A stretch of DNA of 32,973 bases from Phellopilus nigrolimitatus (GCA_021029095.1 JAJOHG010000287.1:1-32973); one strand, 5' to 3'; numbered from the stretch's first letter, positions 21,494 to 32,353 are shown. The notes: generated from the sequence alone by a model not told the origin. Translations and numbers: made by a program.

Positions 21494-22040
21494 GTCGTGG
21501 GGACTGGAGCTGGATGGGGTAAAAAATCAAGCCCTCTACCTACGATGGATGACACGACAACTTACGAAATTTGAAAGCCGGTGGTGCAAGTAATCCTGGA
21601 AGGCAGATCTTGCTGTCTCTTTTACACGACGTCGGTCGGCAATTGCCGTCCCAGCCACAAGCCATGCTTAAGCCTTAACCGTAACGTATCCCGATCCTCG
21701 AACCTCGAACTGTCTGCTACTGGTTTGGTATTTGGATGATGATGATGATGAAAGCCTGGCTCTACATAGCACTGGAACGCGAGAACACTGATTATTTTAC
21801 TGACGAGCAATTGATTGAAGCGCGCGCCTCGTAACTGATCGCTACGCTGGTATGGTTTTAATACACTACCCATTCAAGTATTTTCCCCATTGTCCATATA
21901 GCTATACATGAGCCTAATATTAAATGAGACGGGAAAATAGATATATTCCAGGACATTGAAGCGACAACTTGAAAGCATACAAAACATTGATGAATTTGTG
22001 TTTACAACGAAAAACTTTGAGGCATGGCTATAGCACTGCG

Positions 22041-22367
22041 CTAATCAAGACGTTTCCCATCCGGTCCTGTAACGAACCAGCCGAAGTTCAGTTCAGCCAC
22101 GAGAACCCCATTCCATTTAATCTCGTAAAAGTTGGTCGTGCAAATAACATAGAATTCGTTTCCTTCGAGAGGCATCGGGAACCCGTTTGGACCGAACTTC
22201 TTCCTGCCGACGGTGAGATCGTAGCAGTTGATGCCTTCAGGCTTCGAAATAGGCTTGTCGTTGATGTCAGCGAATGAGACATAAGTCAGGCCGCGATAGT
22301 ACTGCTGGATAACGACTTTGACATCCTTGCTGATATTAAATCTGACGACGGGGTGATCACGATACAT
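22041..22367 (-). CDS. Small-protein family, copy 6 (108 residues, function unknown)
   Basis: Begins MYRDHPVVRFNIS and keeps the family blocks, ending GPDGKRLD. It shares the linker INDKPI with copy 1 and the C-terminus with copy 3. The leader intron is canonical on the minus strand (GTAAGTTTGT to TTACCCAG). The upstream AAAGAGACAGCGAAG block is present, but the TATA part is replaced by GCC, so this copy has lost the usual TATA box. The region beyond (22501-22570) has short CAGTCG.GCGTGGC repeats and a CACGTG box. Confidence 0.8.
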   Translation of the reverse strand: MYRDHPVVRFNISKDVKVVIQQYYRGLTYVSFADINDKPISKPEGINCYDLTVGRKKFGPNGFPMPLEGNEFYVICTTNFYEIKWNGVLVAELNFGWFVTGPDGKRLD

Positions 22368-22569
22368 GTCGCGGTGATTGTTCTGCTTGAGCTAACTGGG
22401 TAAGCAAACAAGCCCTCTAATTGCGATGGATGATAGGACAAACTTACAGGTTCTGAAAGCTGAGGGTGCGGGTAATACTGGAAGGCAGACTTCGCTGTCT
22501 CTTTGGCGAGCTCTCAAAAACATATCACGTGACCAGTCGCGCGTGGCCAGTCGTGCGTGGCTGTGTGGC

Positions 22570-23001
22570 CACCCTTCCGTGAGAACTGGTTGTGATGGCC
22601 CTTAATGCTTGGCGGCAGACTCCAAAGGTATGAGCTGAAGATTATCGAAGGAGTAAATACTGCAATCCAATTTCGGCCGCAGCGTATGGCTTCAAGTCTT
22701 ACGACTGAGCCCTTTCCGTATTGACGGAACTTGAAGCTTGAGGCTAACTAACACACAATCGGTAAGTACCATGATATCATAACTTAATCATTTGTCTAAC
22801 TGAATGTGTATCGATCCAGCATGCGTGTTACTAGTTGTACAGGGAGAATAAGGCAATAAAGAGGCGCGAATGCGCAATGATTAGAGAGCAGTAGCGTTAC
22901 GATTTCGAACGAAAGCAATGCATAACGATGGATGCACGCAAAGTTGGATCGCTCGTGATGACCTTGTGAGTCTGCATCGCAAGTCTACAAGCGCGTAGAA
23001 T
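22570..23001. other. Spacer between the array and the protease gene
   Basis: It contains the far upstream sequence of copy 6 and the 3' flank of the subtilase. No supported gene. Confidence 0.45.
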
Positions 23002-24611
23002 TTAGAGGTTCGCAAAGAGCTCATCGACGATCCAGCTCTGACCCTTCTCGTCTGTCGCATTATTGAAAATGACAAGGTTCGGCGTGCCTACGGGGAGCGT
23101 CTGGCCTGTAAGCTTATCGGATGATGCAAGCGCGATAAGCGCCTTCTTGAGCTGTTCGGGCGTCAACGGCGTCGGGATCGGGGCAACCACCTTCTCGTCA
23201 TCATCGAGACCAAGTAGCGATGGCGAAGGCAGTACGCGTGCAACCCAGGTCGGGAGGTACTCATACGCGAGCGCATAGCTCTTCGCAAGTGATGCGGATG
23301 ACGCAACGAGAGACGAGTCAAGCGCAGGCGGCACAAGAGAGCCAAGGGCTGGATCGAAAGTCGCTGAGGGATAGATGGAGAGGAGGTATGCCAGGATACC
23401 AGCGGTGTGCGGCGACGCCATACTCGTGCCGGAGATGGTGTTCACGGAATACGGACCGGAGTTCCACGTCGAGAGAATGTTGAGACCGGGTGCGAATATG
23501 TCAACGCATTTTCCATGGTTCGAGAAATAGGCACGCTCGTCGGTAACGGTCGATGCACCCACGGTGACAGCGAGCTGGGCGGAGGCAGGCGAGTAATCAC
23601 ACGCATCACGGTTATCGTTACCAGCAGCAACAGCAAAGTGGAGACCGGCTTTAACCGCCTTGTTAACTGCGTCATCAAGAGCCTGGGACTTTCCACCACC
23701 GAGTGACATGTTCGCAACGGAGCCCTTATATTTGGTCTTGCCAGTAGCCTTGACCTCTGCCTCCGCAGCCTCCTTCGCCTTAACGGCATCGGTGGCAGCC
23801 CAGATAACACCAGCAACGACGTCAGACATAGTGCCACTACCGTTAGTGCCAAGCACCTTGACAGCGGTGATTGTCGCAGCCTTGGCAACGCCATATTTGC
23901 GGGAGGCGATCGTGCCAGCGCAGTGGGTACCGTGGCCATTGCCATCAACGTCAATATCATTCTTAGGAATAGTCTTGCCCCAGCGAGCGCGGCCCTCGAA
24001 CTCGGTGTGGTTGATGTATACACCAGTATCGACGACGTAGACATTCACGCCCTCGCCACCGTGCTTATCGTACTCGTACTTGGTGAAAGTGCTGAAGTTA
24101 AGTTTAGCGCGGTGGCTGATACGCGCAAGACCCTTTACAAATCACGTCAGCTTCACTTTCGCCCACGTAACTATGGGGGCAATGTACACACCCAAGGTGC
24201 AGACTTCTGAGTCTCTAGTGCATGGACGATCTGGTCGTGCTCGATGTAATCAACCTCTGGTTGCCTGCGAATGAGCTCAACAACGTCACGCGTGAAGGAG
24301 CCCGCGTAGCCCTTGATGTGCGCGTCCCAGACGTGCTTGAGTCCGCTCTCCTCGCCACTAAGCGGATCGGATTCATGGACGTTCTGCAGGAAGTTAAAGT
24401 GGTTGCTCAACGCGCCAGGGTGGACTCCGTCCTTGAACATGACGATGTATGAATCATTAATGATCTTGTGAGCGGGTACGCCCGGGTGATTGAGCGGGGC
24501 AATGTAGGAAGGATTGTAACGTTGGGCAGGGACATTAGGCGAGGTTGAGAGCGGAGAAGCGAACGCGATAGCCGCCACGGCGAGCAGCGACAATGTAGAG
24601 AGGGCGGACAT
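23002..24611 (-). CDS. Secreted subtilisin-like serine protease (S8A, proteinase K type)
   Basis: Endoprotease for extracellular protein breakdown. Two exons, 24611-24192 and 24132-23002, with a 59-nt intron, give 516 residues. Residues 1-19 are a signal peptide (MSALSTLSLLAVAAIAFAS). An I9 inhibitor propeptide follows (about 50-133: SYIVMFKDGV ... VDYIEHDQIV). The catalytic domain starts near 140 and contains all three active residues: Asp175 in VVDTG, His207 in GHGTHCAG and Ser377 in SGTSMASP. The oxyanion Asn312 is in AAGN. The C-terminal part after about residue 400 is longer than in classic proteinase K, with a Pro/Ser-rich linker (DPALGSLVPPALDSSLV...). The start ATG is directly before the signal peptide. 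It is an active-looking enzyme, divergently transcribed from the Cox14-like gene 245 bp away. Confidence 0.95.
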
Positions 24612-24664
24612 CGTGAACGATGGTGGAGGAGACTCAGGAGACCGTGACGCATGTGTTTTTTTCC

Positions 24665-24671
24665 TTAAATA
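24665..24671 (-). promoter_or_regulatory. TATA-like box of the subtilase
   Basis: TATTTAA on the minus strand lies about 55 bp before the subtilase start codon, inside the 245-bp divergent promoter shared with the Cox14-like gene. Confidence 0.4.
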
Positions 24672-24856
24672 GGGCTGCTTACTGTTGTTTGTATTCTGTG
24701 GCGCGTGCTTCCGCGACGCTGCGGTGGGGCAAGATTCCGTTTCCGGCCAGCTCAGCTTGCAAGATCACGCCTGGTTGTCCAAACCCCGCTTTTCAGCACA
24801 CGACTTTAGCAAAAGAGTTTTTAGACATACTATCATCGTGGGATCGTGAGAGCGCC

Positions 24857-25281
24857 ATGGCCTTCCGCATGTCCGTCTTCGACCTCCTCCATCGCGCTGT
24901 CTTGTTTGGGCTTGTCGGAATGGGTGCCGGAGGCCTCATGCTTGGCTTCCAAGTCCATAGAGATGTCCTGAGAAGAGGGAAAGGTGCGTAGCCCTTCCAC
25001 AAATCTAAGGAAGGAAAAAACTCATATACCTGTAGAGGTAAGGTGTTTATATTTCTCATAACTCAAGTTCTCTTTCTTCACTATTTTTCCTTTGAGCTCG
25101 CGGAAGAAATGGAGGTGCAGAAGAAGACAGCACTTCGCGATGGGAAGGAGGCACGTTTTTTTTTCTTCCTGCTTTTTAAACTGTTACTTTTTAACATTGG
25201 ATTTATCAGGTTGAAGATGAGAAAGCCCTCGCGAATGCTGCACAAGCAATCTTGCGGTCTCGCAACCCTCCGCCTTCGTAG
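24857..25281 (+). CDS. Small single-span protein, Cox14-like (cytochrome c oxidase assembly)
   Basis: Best model: exons 24857-24983, 25036-25037, 25097-25150, 25210-25281, giving 84 residues. It begins MAFRMSVFDLLHRAVLFGLV, continues with a glycine-rich membrane span, then HRDVLRRGKELAEEMEVQKK and a helical charged tail ending LRSRNPPPS. The layout (short N-terminus with LHR, one span, then a basic stretch) is that of Cox14-type inner-membrane proteins that help assemble complex IV. Resemblance is by pattern, not proven. The model needs a 2-nt microexon (AG) and a GC...AG last intron. The alternatives are a single 87-nt first intron ending near 25069, which adds a hydrophobic insert (VLFLHYFSF), and a last intron from 25155 to 25216. 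Confidence 0.55.
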
Positions 25282-25990
25282 CCAGCCTACATGTCCGTGA
25301 GCTACCGACTTTCTAGATATCTGCGGTTTGTTTACTGCTAATCAGATCATTTTCATATCTTCAAACCTTTCTCGGTCTTTCCCCATGCGTCATCTATAGT
25401 ATGCCAGTAAATTTACTGCCTAAGCTAGACGCACTGGAGAATCCTCAAAACTTATCCCTGGACGAGACCAAACAAATCATAATTTTAGCCCAAATACTTG
25501 CTTTACCGTGGACTATGGCCCTGAATTTACCTTTGACGTACCAGATGCTCTATCGGCTACACTTTCTCCCGCGTTGAGCTGAAATCAGACTCGGGCTTGT
25601 CCTCGGACTAGCAATGCAGAACGCGCAAATTCACGCCACATAGAATATGATGCGCTTCTTAAAGCGGACGAGGTTGGAGGTGATGAAAATCGTGGAGGTT
25701 GACAAGCTTCAGACTTAGCAATTCTCGGCGGATGGTCCTGATGCGGTTTTCTTCCAATCTCTTAGGAACTTTGGATACGAATTTCTTGATGTTGAGGCTG
25801 AAAGTTCGCTGTCCCTGATATATATATTCCCGTGTCGCGTGTAAGATATGAAAAACATGGCCTCAGTAGGACTGGAACAGATCATCGGCTCATAAAATTG
25901 AAGCACCATGAAACTGATATTATGCGAAGCCTAAGACTTGAGAATATAGGAAACCCAAATGTTTTTAAACCTGCCTCAGCTTTCCTTTAC
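25282..25990. other. Convergent intergenic region
   Basis: The 3' flanks of the Cox14-like gene and Kri1. No coding signal is supported. Confidence 0.5.
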
Positions 25991-28494
25991 CTAAGCGGAG
26001 GATTTTTTATGACGACGTTTCCGCTTCTTCGACGGGGGCTCGTCGCCCCCATTTTCCGCGCTGTCTTTAACCTCCTGTCCAGCCCGAGGAAGATCGTCAT
26101 CCATTATCGTTACTGCTAACTTCGCCTTCTGGCGCTCCTTCTTCCCCTTTCTTTTCTTCACAGGCCCATCACCCTCCTGTGCGCCTTCTCCCTTGCCAGC
26201 GCCCGCACTCACGCCTCCAGCCACCTGCCCTCTCTTATTCTGCAGAGTCTTTCTGAAATCCTTCAGTTTCTCGTTGCGCTGCGCGTCCCATGTACGGCCC
26301 TTGTCTCTGCGATACGGCGCGAGCGCACGAAGGCCGACGACCGTGTTAAGGTCCGCATCTTCTGCGAGTAAAATCTCCGTAGCGCTGAGTCCGTACGCTT
26401 GAGGAAGCACAGGTGTGTATTTGAAGCGTGTCGGCAGGTCGCCAACTATGTCGTTGAACTCAAGCCCATATACGTCATCCATGTGCGCACCAAGGTCCTT
26501 GCGACTAAGCTTCGAGGAGATGCCGGTATCAGCGAACTCGAAGTCGGCATCCATTATGTCAACGTCTACGCCATCGTCTTCATCATCGTCGCCGCCGTTC
26601 CTTTTCTTCTTGTCTTTCTTCTTCTTTTTGTTCAACGACGACGGGCCTGCTTCGTTTTCTTCATCGTGTATGATATCCGCGATGTCGATGTCATCGTCCC
26701 AGGTGGGCTTCTCCAGGTCAATGCCCTCGTCATCGAACTCTCCGGCGTCCTCTCTGCCGTAGATTCCCACCATTTGCTTGTCGTGAGCATCCGGATCCCA
26801 ATCACCATCGAGGTCAAGCTGTGCAAGGGCTATTCAGGGATAAAAAAGAGTATATCAGTATTGAAGTGAGACAAGGAATAGAAAAAGGAAACCTTCATCG
26901 TCCGCGCTCTTGCCTCCCTCTTTCCCTATGCGTTCCAGCTTCTCGCGTATCTCCTTCATCTTAAGCGCCTTTAGACGCTTCACTTCCTCTCTTTTCTGCA
27001 GCAGCTTTTCCTCCTTTCGCTCCTTTTTACGCTCACGCGCTGCCTTACGCGGGTTCTCCTCACGTCGAACAGTCGAGGCAATCGTACGCGGATGAGCAGG
27101 GATGGATGCCGCATCGCTATTGGGAAAGCACCCATGTCAACAAAATGTCAGATAGTCATGTCAGATGAAAAGGGACGCACGGCTCCTCGTAGCGGAAATT
27201 ATACGAGCTCTCAAACGTGTCTACAACGTCATCAAACTCCTCTTCGTCGAAATCTTCCGCAGCATCACTATCGCTTTCCCCAGTCCTTCCATGACCCGAG
27301 CCACTCGCACCGACATTATCCGCTTGACTACTGTCATTGTCGTTCACGCCTTTCGGTTTTTTGTCCTTTTTGTTTTTGGACCCCGTAACCTCGTTGTAAG
27401 TCGGAACGTGATGCGAGGAATGGTCTATCCAGCCGCGATTGAGAATATAACTGTCAGATGAGTTTGAGTGTTCATTGAGTCAACAAGAAAAATTATGATT
27501 AGAGGGCGCACTTCATCAAGAACTCGTGGTCATTCTCTTCCCTCGTCTTCTCCTCCTTGCCCTTTTTCTTTTTCTTTTTCTTCTTCCCCTCCCCCGATTC
27601 CTCAACAATTGCGTTTGTTCCCTCATTTTCGCCTTCCTCCATTACCCTCGCACCTTCACCTTCCTCCAGGGTCACGAGCCCACTGATGTCCTCGCCGACT
27701 TCTCTTGCCAGAAACTCGCGGTACTCCTCCTGCTCCCGCTCAATTTCATCCTTTGTCTTCTCGCGCGGTACCAGAAGGTCATCGTCTTCATCACTTCCCG
27801 CGGAGTCCGCAGACACGGCAGTATGAAACGCGGATATAGTCTCCTTTTGTAGGGTCTCTTGCTCCTCAAAGTGCGTGAGTGGAACGGGAGAAGGCGAGCG
27901 CGAGGTAGACTTCAATGTCGAGTTGAGTACGTGTTGCCGCATATGAAGAGGCTTAGACTGATGGATAGACATGACCGTCACTTGGAATAATAATATGAAT
28001 TAGAAAGCGGGCGTACTTTGTCTTTATCCTTCTGCGCGTTGAACTGAAACCGTGTTGTCTTCGTCCTTTGCTGCTCCTCTGCCTTCGGGTCATTAGAATC
28101 TCACAAATAGACTACGTCTGTGGGAAGCTACGCACCTTCGAATACATCTTTTTCTGCGTCGTAAATGCCAGGATCTTTTTGTTTGATACGCGCGAGTGTG
28201 CGCAGGATGGCAGCGTCGAGCGCGGGAGTCAGCTCCTCCCCGTCCTCGTCTTCCGACGTGTTCTCCTCAGAGTCTTCGCTGTCTTCGTCATCTTCCCCGC
28301 CGTCAGAGCCATACTTCTCTTTTACTAGCAAATACGAGTGTGTCAGTGGAGATCCTTCTGTATGCAGTTTTAACAGCAGACATACGCTTCGAAAGCTCCT
28401 CGCGCTCCTTTTTCCGAGCATATGCTTTCGCGAAGTGCTCATTGACGGTGAACTGCTGGACATTGTCCGCATCAGATTCGCTGTCAGACAGCAT
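25991..28494 (-). CDS. KRI1: Kri1-type ribosome biogenesis factor
   Basis: Nucleolar protein needed for 40S ribosome assembly, a partner of Krr1 in yeast. Seven exons on the minus strand: 28494-28386, 28324-28136, 28078-28017, 27957-27512, 27450-27181, 27116-26893, 26829-25991, giving 712 residues in frame. Diagnostic segments in order: NEHFAKAYARKKEREELSKL near the start, LTPALDAAILRTLARIKQKDPGIYD, then SKPLHMRQHVLNS, and EEQETLQKETISAFH. These are followed by acidic and Lys-rich low-complexity stretches, NYILNRGWIDH, a basic helical REENPRKAARERKKERKEEK region, and the C-terminal Kri1 domain around LAQLDLDGDWDPDAHDKQMV. It ends in a basic KKRKRRHKKSSA tail (nucleolar targeting). Introns are 57-64 nt. 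The start is the ATG just before the conserved SDSE region. Confidence 0.92.
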
Positions 28495-29307
28495 TCGAGG
28501 AATTTGTATGAAAAAGAGGCAATAGACGGGACTGCGATTCCAAGAACTTCACAAACTCGACAAATCTCAAACTTGCCTTATGTAAGCAACTTCCGCATTT
28601 GTTGCGCTCAGCGCGCAGCCAACGCATACATTCCGCTCATAATACTATCTTCAGACCTTCCACTAATGCAACCATAATCTTCAAAGAAAGGGCGGAAGCC
28701 AGTCTACGGGCTTGGGGGAAATATATTATGTAAGCATCGACTCTGATCCTGCTTCGAGAGACAGACTGAGACTTTTTATCACACCCCACGAAACCGAGAC
28801 CTATTCCCGCTGCTTCGCCGCTTCCCTATGCTACATAAGTCTAGTGCAATCTCCGTCTACGCAAGATTTCTGGCCTCTCTGATGTACCACTGATGCTCTC
28901 GACGCCGACGGCGCCTTGACACGAACTACCCGCATTCGCGAGATCACCGAAGTCGCAGAGGCCATGCTTGACATCTCCAGTGCGTAAAAACGACCGGCTG
29001 CACGACTGGATGGCCGAGGACGGTAGCATTCCTCAGATCACGGCTGGACTAGCTGCTAGTACGACCAGCAACTGACAGGAGAGCTACGGAAATCTTAGTA
29101 CGCACGCAATGGGGAAAACTAAGCTATTAGCATGAAAGCTTTTCTGACTATGCAAGCCGTATACTAACCACCCCCGAGGCAAGCTTCCAAGAGGAGGTAT
29201 GACTGCTGATTCCTGGCCCATAGAGCCTGGCAGCCTTCAGATAGTTGCAACCGTCATAGTTCATGCACATAGCAAGCGTTTTCCATACTTAAATCTAAGT
29301 TTGCTTC
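28495..29307. other. Intergenic region upstream of Kri1
   Basis: About 0.8 kb including the Kri1 promoter. No convincing gene; open frames are short and without recognised features. Confidence 0.45.
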
Positions 29308-29732
29308 CAGCATATCCGGAAAAGCTTGTCAGTGTGTGTTTTCGTTTTCATTTTTTTTTTCTTTGTACGGTTTTCCCAAAGAGAAACTCCTCATCCAAAG
29401 TAGCAATACCTACCCAAAATGGAATTTCGTACTGAATGCGGCCAACGCCATACCCGCATGTAAGTCAGCCGTGTCGTGAGGAGGGCAAAGTACTCAAGGA
29501 GGACATCAAGCAATGCTAAATCTGGCTTATGATAATGATATCTATACAATTCTTGAGCTAGCAAGTAAAATGACACGACATGCACATTGCACAATGTCGA
29601 CGATTCTCGCCTGTTTAGGTGTCCGCATTCAGTAAAGAGTTCCATTTCGGGTAAGGTAAGGAATTCCCTCTGGGAGAACCGTACAAAAAATGAAAACAAA
29701 TCACACACTGACAAGCTTTTTCAGGTATGCTG
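29308..29732. repeat. Long imperfect inverted repeat (foldback)
   Basis: The left arm (about 29308-29442) and the reverse complement of the right arm (about 29622-29732) align over more than 100 bp. The match includes AAGCTTGTCAGTGTGTG, GTTTTCATTTTTT, TTGTACGGTT and ACTGAATGCGG. The left arm has about 20 bp extra. A spacer of about 180 bp separates the arms. No target duplication is obvious. A transcript through it would fold into a long hairpin. Confidence 0.75.
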
Positions 29733-30222
29733 TAAGTTGAGCCCCACAACCCCGGCCTATCTTATAATACATGTATAATCTGTCAAAAAAATATCTCCAT
29801 AAATCATGCTCCACAGTGTTTGTTGCTGCTTATTATCAGAAGTTTCTGTGAGAAAAAGAAGCTCATTTAAGGGACAATACAGTTCATACTTACCTTTATT
29901 TGTGCATATGAGTCATTATCTAAATAATTTCCGCCAGTCTGGTTTCCAGGGCTCTTGCATGAGGTACATAACCCCCTGCCCTTCTCTCCCTCTCTTTTTC
30001 TCCCTCCACCATCATCCCTCAATACCTCCACCCCCTCTTCTCCCTTGTGCTGAGGGTTCCCCTAGGATTCACCTAGGATATAGCTGATCAGTTTGAACCT
30101 CCATCCATCAGTGATTAATCATCAGTCATCAATTTCCCACAACTTCCTGACATTTTAGTGTCTTCCATCTCCTTTTTTTCCCCTATTCCCGGATCATCTC
30201 CTCTGTCTTTTCAATACCCACC
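29733..30222. other. CT-rich upstream region of the chimeric gene
   Basis: AT-rich to about 29960, then a long pyrimidine-rich, CpG-free stretch (about 29975-30220) with repeated CCTCC/CTCC motifs, resembling a fungal TATA-less promoter and leader. No gene seen. Confidence 0.4.
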
Positions 30223-32353
30223 ATGACTTCCTCTCATATCCACTTCCAAGCATATACAGCTGACCCTTCTAACATAGCCCCTTCTGCTTCCGATATACCA
30301 TCCCAGCTGCAAGAGGCACCTTCAGCCAGTGCTCAGCTGGCTGGCCCTGAACCCAAGCAGCAGAAGCAACAGCAACATGCTAGGCTGAATGACATGGGAA
30401 AGAACATTCTGGACAGTGGGCACATTTTTTGTTCTTCTTACTGTTTGACCTAAAGCTGATCATACACTATGTAGACTGGCTGGACTGCCACATCACAAGC
30501 AAGAATGACAGTGCCAATATCCTACGTGAAGCCAAGCGCACTGCCATCAAGCAAGTGCAGGATGCAGGGAATGAGTGGTTCCAGAATGTCAACCTTGGAT
30601 ACTACATCAAGAAAAAAGCTGCAAGTCTGCCTGACCCTGTTTTTGCCACTGCCCCATCTAAGGTTGCTGCCTGGATCAACAAGGAAGCGAGCTGTAAGCA
30701 GCAATTACTTTCATATGCAAAACATCATGGATTATCAAGTATCTGATGTCAATATACAGTGTTTGGCCGAATAGCCATTGAAAAAAGGCAGGAATTGCGC
30801 TGGTATTTCAAGGAGAACATGGCAAAGGAGCCTAGCCTGCCTTATTTGTCTTATAATTTAGGACTTAGGATTGAGGACACTCAGGCCTATGTTGCTTTTC
30901 TCCACAACATGGGACAAGACTGTATGTTTTGGTTTTTAGCCATTATCAGCTCCAACCCCTCATGATTTCTAAATTGGGCAGTGTATGATTTCCCAGATAT
31001 ACCAGAGAAGATCAAGGTGAACATCCAGGACCTGCTCAGAGGCCATCCAGATGTAGACCATCATGCAATCAGGAATTGGGCAGCAATGGTAGGCATTGAT
31101 TCATTGGATATGAAGACATATGTTCTCCATTTGCAGGCTATTGGTGATGGGTTAATAATCTTTGAGACTATTCTGAATATAAATACTGATACCAGTGTCC
31201 AGCGAGGGAACCCGTTCACATCTCCCAACACCAGTCTCGTTGTCACCGGGTCCTTCCTTGTCGATTAGCTCAGCTGCATCTTCCTGCATTGTCTCGGCTT
31301 CCTCTGCTTCAAGCTATGTCAAGCAAGAAGCACCGGCCTCCCTTGACATACTATTCCACCACCCGCTAAATGCGATTGATGGGCGCAATGATCGCATCAA
31401 GAGCGCGCTCGCAGCCACGGATGCGGGAACAGTCTCGGCTACAAGTTCAAAGAGGAGCAGGACGAGCACACCCCAGACGGCGCGGTTACCCGCCTTCGCG
31501 GAGCAAGACGAGGTGGAGCAGTTGGGACACTCGCAGATTCAAACACATGTCCTGAGCCGGAGCAACCCACAAGGGAACTCGGCTGCGATCGAACATCATG
31601 ATGGCGAAGTTGCGATAGCAAAGCATTCGACCGATCGGCTTACACTTACACCGCATCTCGCAACTGCACAGCCTGCTGCTGCGGACCGACTTCCAGGCAC
31701 TGTTGAACGTGCGGGGAATGGTACAGGAGCCAGTCAGGGGGATACCGGAGTCGATGTCAGGACCAAAACCAGGCCTACATTCGTCAGAGATGACTTCTCG
31801 TCGAGGTCGGGGAGTGCGAGAATTCATGTGAATGCTCCGCAGGTCTGTGCCGATGAGACCACCGCACCCGACAACGAATCCCGAAGGTCTTGCGCCCCGC
31901 TGCGCAGCAGTGAGGGGACCGAAACGCTCATGCCGACTTTGGAGAAGTCGGATGCGATGGATGTTGACAATGGAACGGATTCCTCAGAGGAAGAAGGCGA
32001 GCTCGTAAGTTTTGTTCTGGTTGCTAGCGCGAGAATGGGACTCACCTTCATTTCAGGCTTATCCTGTGACTGAGAATGATGACATAGACGACATTGAGAT
32101 CGAGTTGGCACCGGTGAGTCACTAATTCCGGCCAGTCCCCGAATAAGAACACTCACTTAGGGTATAGTGCACTGCCACGCCCACACAGGGCTCCGCCTCC
32201 AACGCTGCAAACTTGCAGGCAGACGAGCTACAGGACGAACAGGTCCCCGATAATATCCAATCATTTCTGGAATGGTTTGAGCAGTACAATAAGCCTATTG
32301 ACGATCTGCTTGCGCTCGGAGAACGCTTGGCAACTGCGGTCGAGCAGGCATAG
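30223..32353 (+). CDS. Hypothetical chimeric protein (CpG-poor 5' half, disordered CpG-rich 3' half)
   Basis: Seven exons join in frame to 588 residues: 30223-30415, 30475-30693, 30760-30921, 30982-31143, 31196-32004, 32057-32113, 32189-32353. The family is not recognised. Residues 1-65 are Ala/Ser/Gln-rich. Exons 2-4 encode helical segments (DWLDCHITSKND; KRQELRWYFKENM; IPEKIKVNIQDLLRGHPDVD). Exons 3 and 4 have the same length (162 nt) and phase, each giving about 54 residues ending in a TQAYVAFLH or MKTYVLHLQ motif, so they may be repeats. From exon 5 the protein is Ser/Thr-rich and disordered, with an acidic patch (DSSEEEGEL). It ends in a conserved-looking helix (SFLEWFEQYNKPIDDLLALG). 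Base composition changes sharply at 31196. The gene may be a fusion, or two genes with the second truncated at its 5' end. Confidence 0.5.

Larger units (their letters stand above)
21167..22390. repeat. Two-gene segmental duplication, right copy
   Basis: This block holds copies 5 and 6 and the spacer with TATACATGAGCCTA. It corresponds to 19226-20400. A (GAT)n microsatellite of five units near 21736-21750 occurs in this block and not in the left one. Confidence 0.7.

Noticed and set aside
23442..24044. 200-codon minus-strand frame in the protease
   Set aside because: Another frame of the subtilase exon, which has the full catalytic triad in its own frame.
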